Assembly (NCBI RefSeq): GCF_028473145.1
Contig: NZ_CP092370.1
Coordinates: forward strand, 1,798,001-1,862,000
From: Flavobacterium sp. CBA20B-1
GTDB taxonomy: Bacteria > Bacteroidota > Bacteroidia > Flavobacteriales > Flavobacteriaceae
Length of the DNA stretch: 64,000 nucleotides
Reading direction: 5' to 3'
In this document: piece by piece, positions 61,379 through 64,000 of the stretch
How the letters are laid out: each line of letters starts with the position of its first letter
How positions within the stretch are numbered: the stretch's first letter is position 1
Position numbers and translations under genes: made by a program
Notes under the pieces: generated by a model
What the model saw: only the letters and a program-made list of their open reading frames with translations
What the model was told of the DNA's origin: nothing
The model's database searches: none

Positions 61379-61467
61379 AGAAACTTCTAAAAAAATTTAT
61401 ACAAAGATACTAATATTAAATCACACAAAAGAACGATTGAAATTGGAATTTAGAATGGTTGTAAATA

Positions 61468-61497
61468 AAAACCGCCTCGTTTTACAGAAGCGGTTTT
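61468..61497 (-). terminator. Terminator of the lectin-domain gene
   Basis: Stem AAAACCGC / GCGGTTTT with loop of 14 nt and a T-run in the minus direction. Confidence 0.8.
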
Positions 61498-61506
61498 GGA
61501 AATTGG

Positions 61507-63705
61507 TTAGATTGGTTTTGGTTTATTTATTAAGATTGGATTTGTTATCATTTTACAGTTTCTAACAATAACTGTGATCTCTGTCAGCTCACTTTCACAA
61601 CTTCCGTTTGATTGGGCAACATAGTATTTGAATGTACCTCTGTTTGCGGTAGGGGGAGTAAACGGTATAGCTGAAGGAACACCACCTGGGTTTAAATACC
61701 AAATCAATGTATTACCTGCATCGGCAGTCGCAGATAATGGTTGAGACTGACCTAAACAATAATAAACTGTACTACTTGATACTGTAGGTGCTGAAGGAAC
61801 AGACTTTAGCAATTGACTATTTGTATTATTCGCTGTATTGGGAGGTGCGTAAGTTGATTCTAAATTACTACCATTATATACAGTATTTCCGTTAGCAGAT
61901 CGATACGTCACAACTGAAGTGTCAGTAAAAGAAGTAGTTCCAGAGGGTGGTTTAATTGTATAACGTATAGGGTAAGGCAAGGCCGAGCCACCGCCACTCA
62001 ATGTTTTATCTGCATTCGAATCACCTCTTGCAATATAAGTAATTGTAGTTGCGCCTGATGTTGGAGTATTGCTCTGAGTAATTTTTGTCCATTTTGCTGT
62101 ACCAGTTGTTGTATTTACATCTGTTACAAAACCGTCTGGCGTTGCGCTATCGTTGTATGTAAAGCCAGCAGGTATTATTTTAGTAACTATAATTCTATTC
62201 TTATTGTTATTAGTATTATTGCCCGTGCGTCTGTACTGAGCAGCTACTGCACCCATATTCGCTACTTTAATTTCAAACGTATTTCCATTAACTGGATCAA
62301 TACAATTTTCACCAATGGTCTGCTTTTGTAGTAGTAAATCAACATTTTCTGCAATTACTGGTGTGCTTACAGTTGCATAATTGTTAGCTAAATCAAAATC
62401 TTTATCGGTGCCAGTAGGCAGTACACGAACTTTATTAATCAATACGTTATAAAAAGGGATGGCATTGAGTGTACCCACAACAGTTACTAATCCAGTTGTT
62501 TGTGCAGGTACCGTTATTGTTCCCTGTATAGTATTTTGATTGGAGTCTATACTAAGATTAGCGTTTGTAAAATTAGTTGGCGTTACGGTGTTAATTGTAA
62601 ACATTGAACTAGGTATAGATGCTCCATTTATATCAACTAATTCATCTAAAAAATCTGCATTTGTATAAGTTGTATCGGTATCATTTACTACCTCTATATA
62701 ATAGGTTATTCTATTTCATTACTCCCTACATTAATACTTCTTAAAAGATCTTTATCTGCTTTTTTAGTAACTCTTAAATTATTAGGTGTTGTTATGAGAA
62801 GATTTCTAAGTTCATGATAATTAACCCCCCCCTCCCGTAGATGCTGCAAAACCTAATTTTAATAATTGTGGCGGTACTTCTGCAGAAGTAAAATCTAGTA
62901 AGTTGGTAAAAACTAACGCATTAATCGATTTTTTCCAGCGAACAATAATCCGATACGTTCCTGATGGATTTGGCACAACTTCTAGCTGAACTCTTCTATA
63001 AAAAGTAGCGTCAGTAGGGCGAGTGGAAGTGACTGTATTATAATCAATTTCATTACGCTTACGCACTTCATTTATCCCATCCATTTGATCCCCTAATGGA
63101 ACGTGATTTAGATATGGATTGGTTGTGCTAGGGTTATTGGTAGTTGCTCCCCTTACAGTTACCGCATTTGCTACTTCTCCTGGCCCTCCATTTCTACCTT
63201 CGTTAAAATTAGAAAAATTTCCATATGCATCTAACCCTACTCCAATATATCCTCCGTTAACACCAGTATTAACACCACCCCCAGTATTTGGGGCATAACC
63301 CAACGATCCTCCATATCCACCTAAACTAAATGGTACAGTTGCATCAAAAAGGAAAAAACTTAATCCATCAGCACCATTGTAACTATCAGTACTATTTCTC
63401 CACATTTTATATTCAAAATCTACTAACAATCCTAGTGTTGAAGGAAATGATCTATCAATGTAAGCATATCCCCTTTGATTTCCTAAAGCTTTTGTTATTC
63501 TTAGCCAACCCGAATTTACTGGGTCATCTACTCCTGATGTAAAATATGCTTCACCTTGACTAGCTACATTTGAACCACCTACTTTAACATCCGTCGATCC
63601 ATTGCCTCTAAAATTATCAGTAATGGTGAATTGTGCTGATGAAAGCTGATAAGCACACAAAATAATTAATAAGCTAAAATATTTTTTAAGATTAAAACTA
63701 CTCAT
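61507..63705 (-). pseudogene. L-type lectin-domain surface protein gene with two frameshifts
   Basis: One gene split in three frames. Part 1 (63705-62821): signal peptide [15 protein letters not shown] and a bacterial L-type lectin domain ([34 protein letters not shown]), ending at a G8 run. With one G fewer, frame 2 continues [20 protein letters not shown] to a stop near 62708. A second shift there joins ITYYIEVVNDTDTTYTNADF and then part 2 (62604-61507) with DUF11-like repeats and an Ig-like segment (YYCLGQSQPLSATADAG). The homologous order in one chain is typical of flavobacterial adhesins. It is phase-variable, decayed or miscalled in assembly. Confidence 0.7.
62825..62832 (-). repeat. 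Homopolymer tract: eight G (minus strand) at a frameshift
   Basis: Eight C on the plus strand (G on the coding strand). Seven G would keep the lectin frame open. Such tracts are typical slippage sites. Confidence 0.75.
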
Positions 63706-63707
63706 AA

Positions 63708-64000
63708 TTATCCTTCTTTTACTGCAAACACAATATTCATAAAAGACCCTACTGTAACATCGACACCTACTCTAACCACATAAGTCATTTTCCCTGTTGC
63801 ATCTAACGAAACACTTTGAAAAACTGTTGTATCGTACCAGGTCACATAATAATGTAATTCTGATGCAGGCAATACTGGTAGTGAAGGAGCGCTAGGACTA
63901 CTCGGTTGTGTTGCTGTTCCAACTGTTCCAAATTGAGCTTTGTAGCGTTCGTAAAGATTTAAAATGCCTGTTCTGGTAACGTCACTAAAAGATTCTCCAG
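63708..64000 (-). CDS. Partial CDS, probable secreted protein (5' end outside window)
   Basis: The last 97 codons of an unknown protein, frame open to the window edge. It contains [18 protein letters not shown], a Pro/Ser linker ([16 protein letters not shown]) and a strand-rich end ([20 protein letters not shown]) finishing in NIVFAVKEG. Its stop is 2 nt before the start of the lectin-domain gene, so both are in one operon. Family not recognised. Confidence 0.6.
   Translation of the reverse strand, partial: GESFSDVTRTGILNLYERYKAQFGTVGTATQPSSPSAPSLPVLPASELHYYVTWYDTTVFQSVSLDATGKMTYVVRVGVDVTVGSFMNIVFAVKEG

Noticed and set aside
1..64000. tRNA, rRNA or CRISPR array
   Set aside because: I looked for tRNA-like cloverleaf ends, rRNA signatures and regularly spaced repeats and saw none; short repeats here are palindromic and not regularly spaced.

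Overview
The window looks like a chromosomal segment of a member of the Flavobacteriaceae (phylum Bacteroidota). It is AT-rich, translation starts mostly lack Shine-Dalgarno sequences, and several promoters match the Bacteroidota -7 box TAnnTTTG. It encodes type IX secretion (T9SS) features (a PorP/SprF-type protein with an OmpA/PD40 partner and a type B sorting domain) and many families typical of the group: SIMPL, DUF3078, DUF2480, the CCC-motif membrane protein, HU-CCDC81/SPOR and a GNAT-nitrilase fusion. I see no rRNA, tRNA, CRISPR array, integrase or transposase. Most of the window is ordinary chromosome.

Layout. 1-9.9 kb: an S41 protease (cut by the window edge), dCMP deaminase, TerB, SIMPL, fructose-1,6-bisphosphatase divergent from aspartate kinase, two unknown proteins, the GNAT-nitrilase fusion and an SDR-like protein. 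9.9-20 kb: a patatin with an outer-membrane barrel, then an aromatic amino acid degradation block (homogentisate dioxygenase, CCC protein, 4-hydroxyphenylpyruvate dioxygenase, a candidate small RNA, DUF3108, tryptophan 2,3-dioxygenase), an M23 lipoprotein and glucose-6-phosphate isomerase. 20-25 kb: a biotin-dependent acyl-CoA carboxylase operon (carrier, biotin carboxylase, carboxyltransferase) with a YhcG/DUF1016 nuclease gene sitting between its subunits. 25-37 kb: housekeeping and envelope genes, including an FKBP, a glycosyltransferase/metallophosphoesterase pair, UvrC, 5-FTHF cyclo-ligase, aquaporin and TrhO. 37-41 kb: two tandem L,D-transpeptidases and recA. 41-44.5 kb: a TPP riboswitch controlling a PnuC-type transporter plus an acyl-CoA-dehydrogenase-fold flavoprotein, then a small accessory patch with a frameshifted Cys-rich lipoprotein gene and repeat remnants. 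44.5-55.6 kb: a third L,D-transpeptidase, PlsC, TrpS, DprA, a SPOR protein, a thioesterase, a striking Arg/Ser-rich secreted protein, OmpA plus PorP/SprF, and HflX. 55.6-64 kb: a T9SS type B surface protein, DUF3078, DUF2480, SufT-like, SufE and SufS, then a lectin-domain surface protein gene broken by two frameshifts, one at a run of eight G, and a partial gene at the edge.

The items most worth following are: (i) the TPP riboswitch, whose downstream leader has a 10-nt perfect complement to the aptamer core overlapping a 6-nt complement to the start codons, which suggests a two-state translational switch, together with the unusual flavoprotein it co-controls; (ii) the lectin adhesin with a G8 tract at its break, either phase-variable or a pseudogene or assembly error; (iii) a structured candidate small RNA with its own promoter and terminator next to the tyrosine degradation genes; (iv) a perfect 6-4-6 palindrome over the recA promoter; and (v) a 20-codon, nearly leaderless cationic ORF upstream of homogentisate dioxygenase. 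All functions are assigned by reading motifs; no database search was possible.
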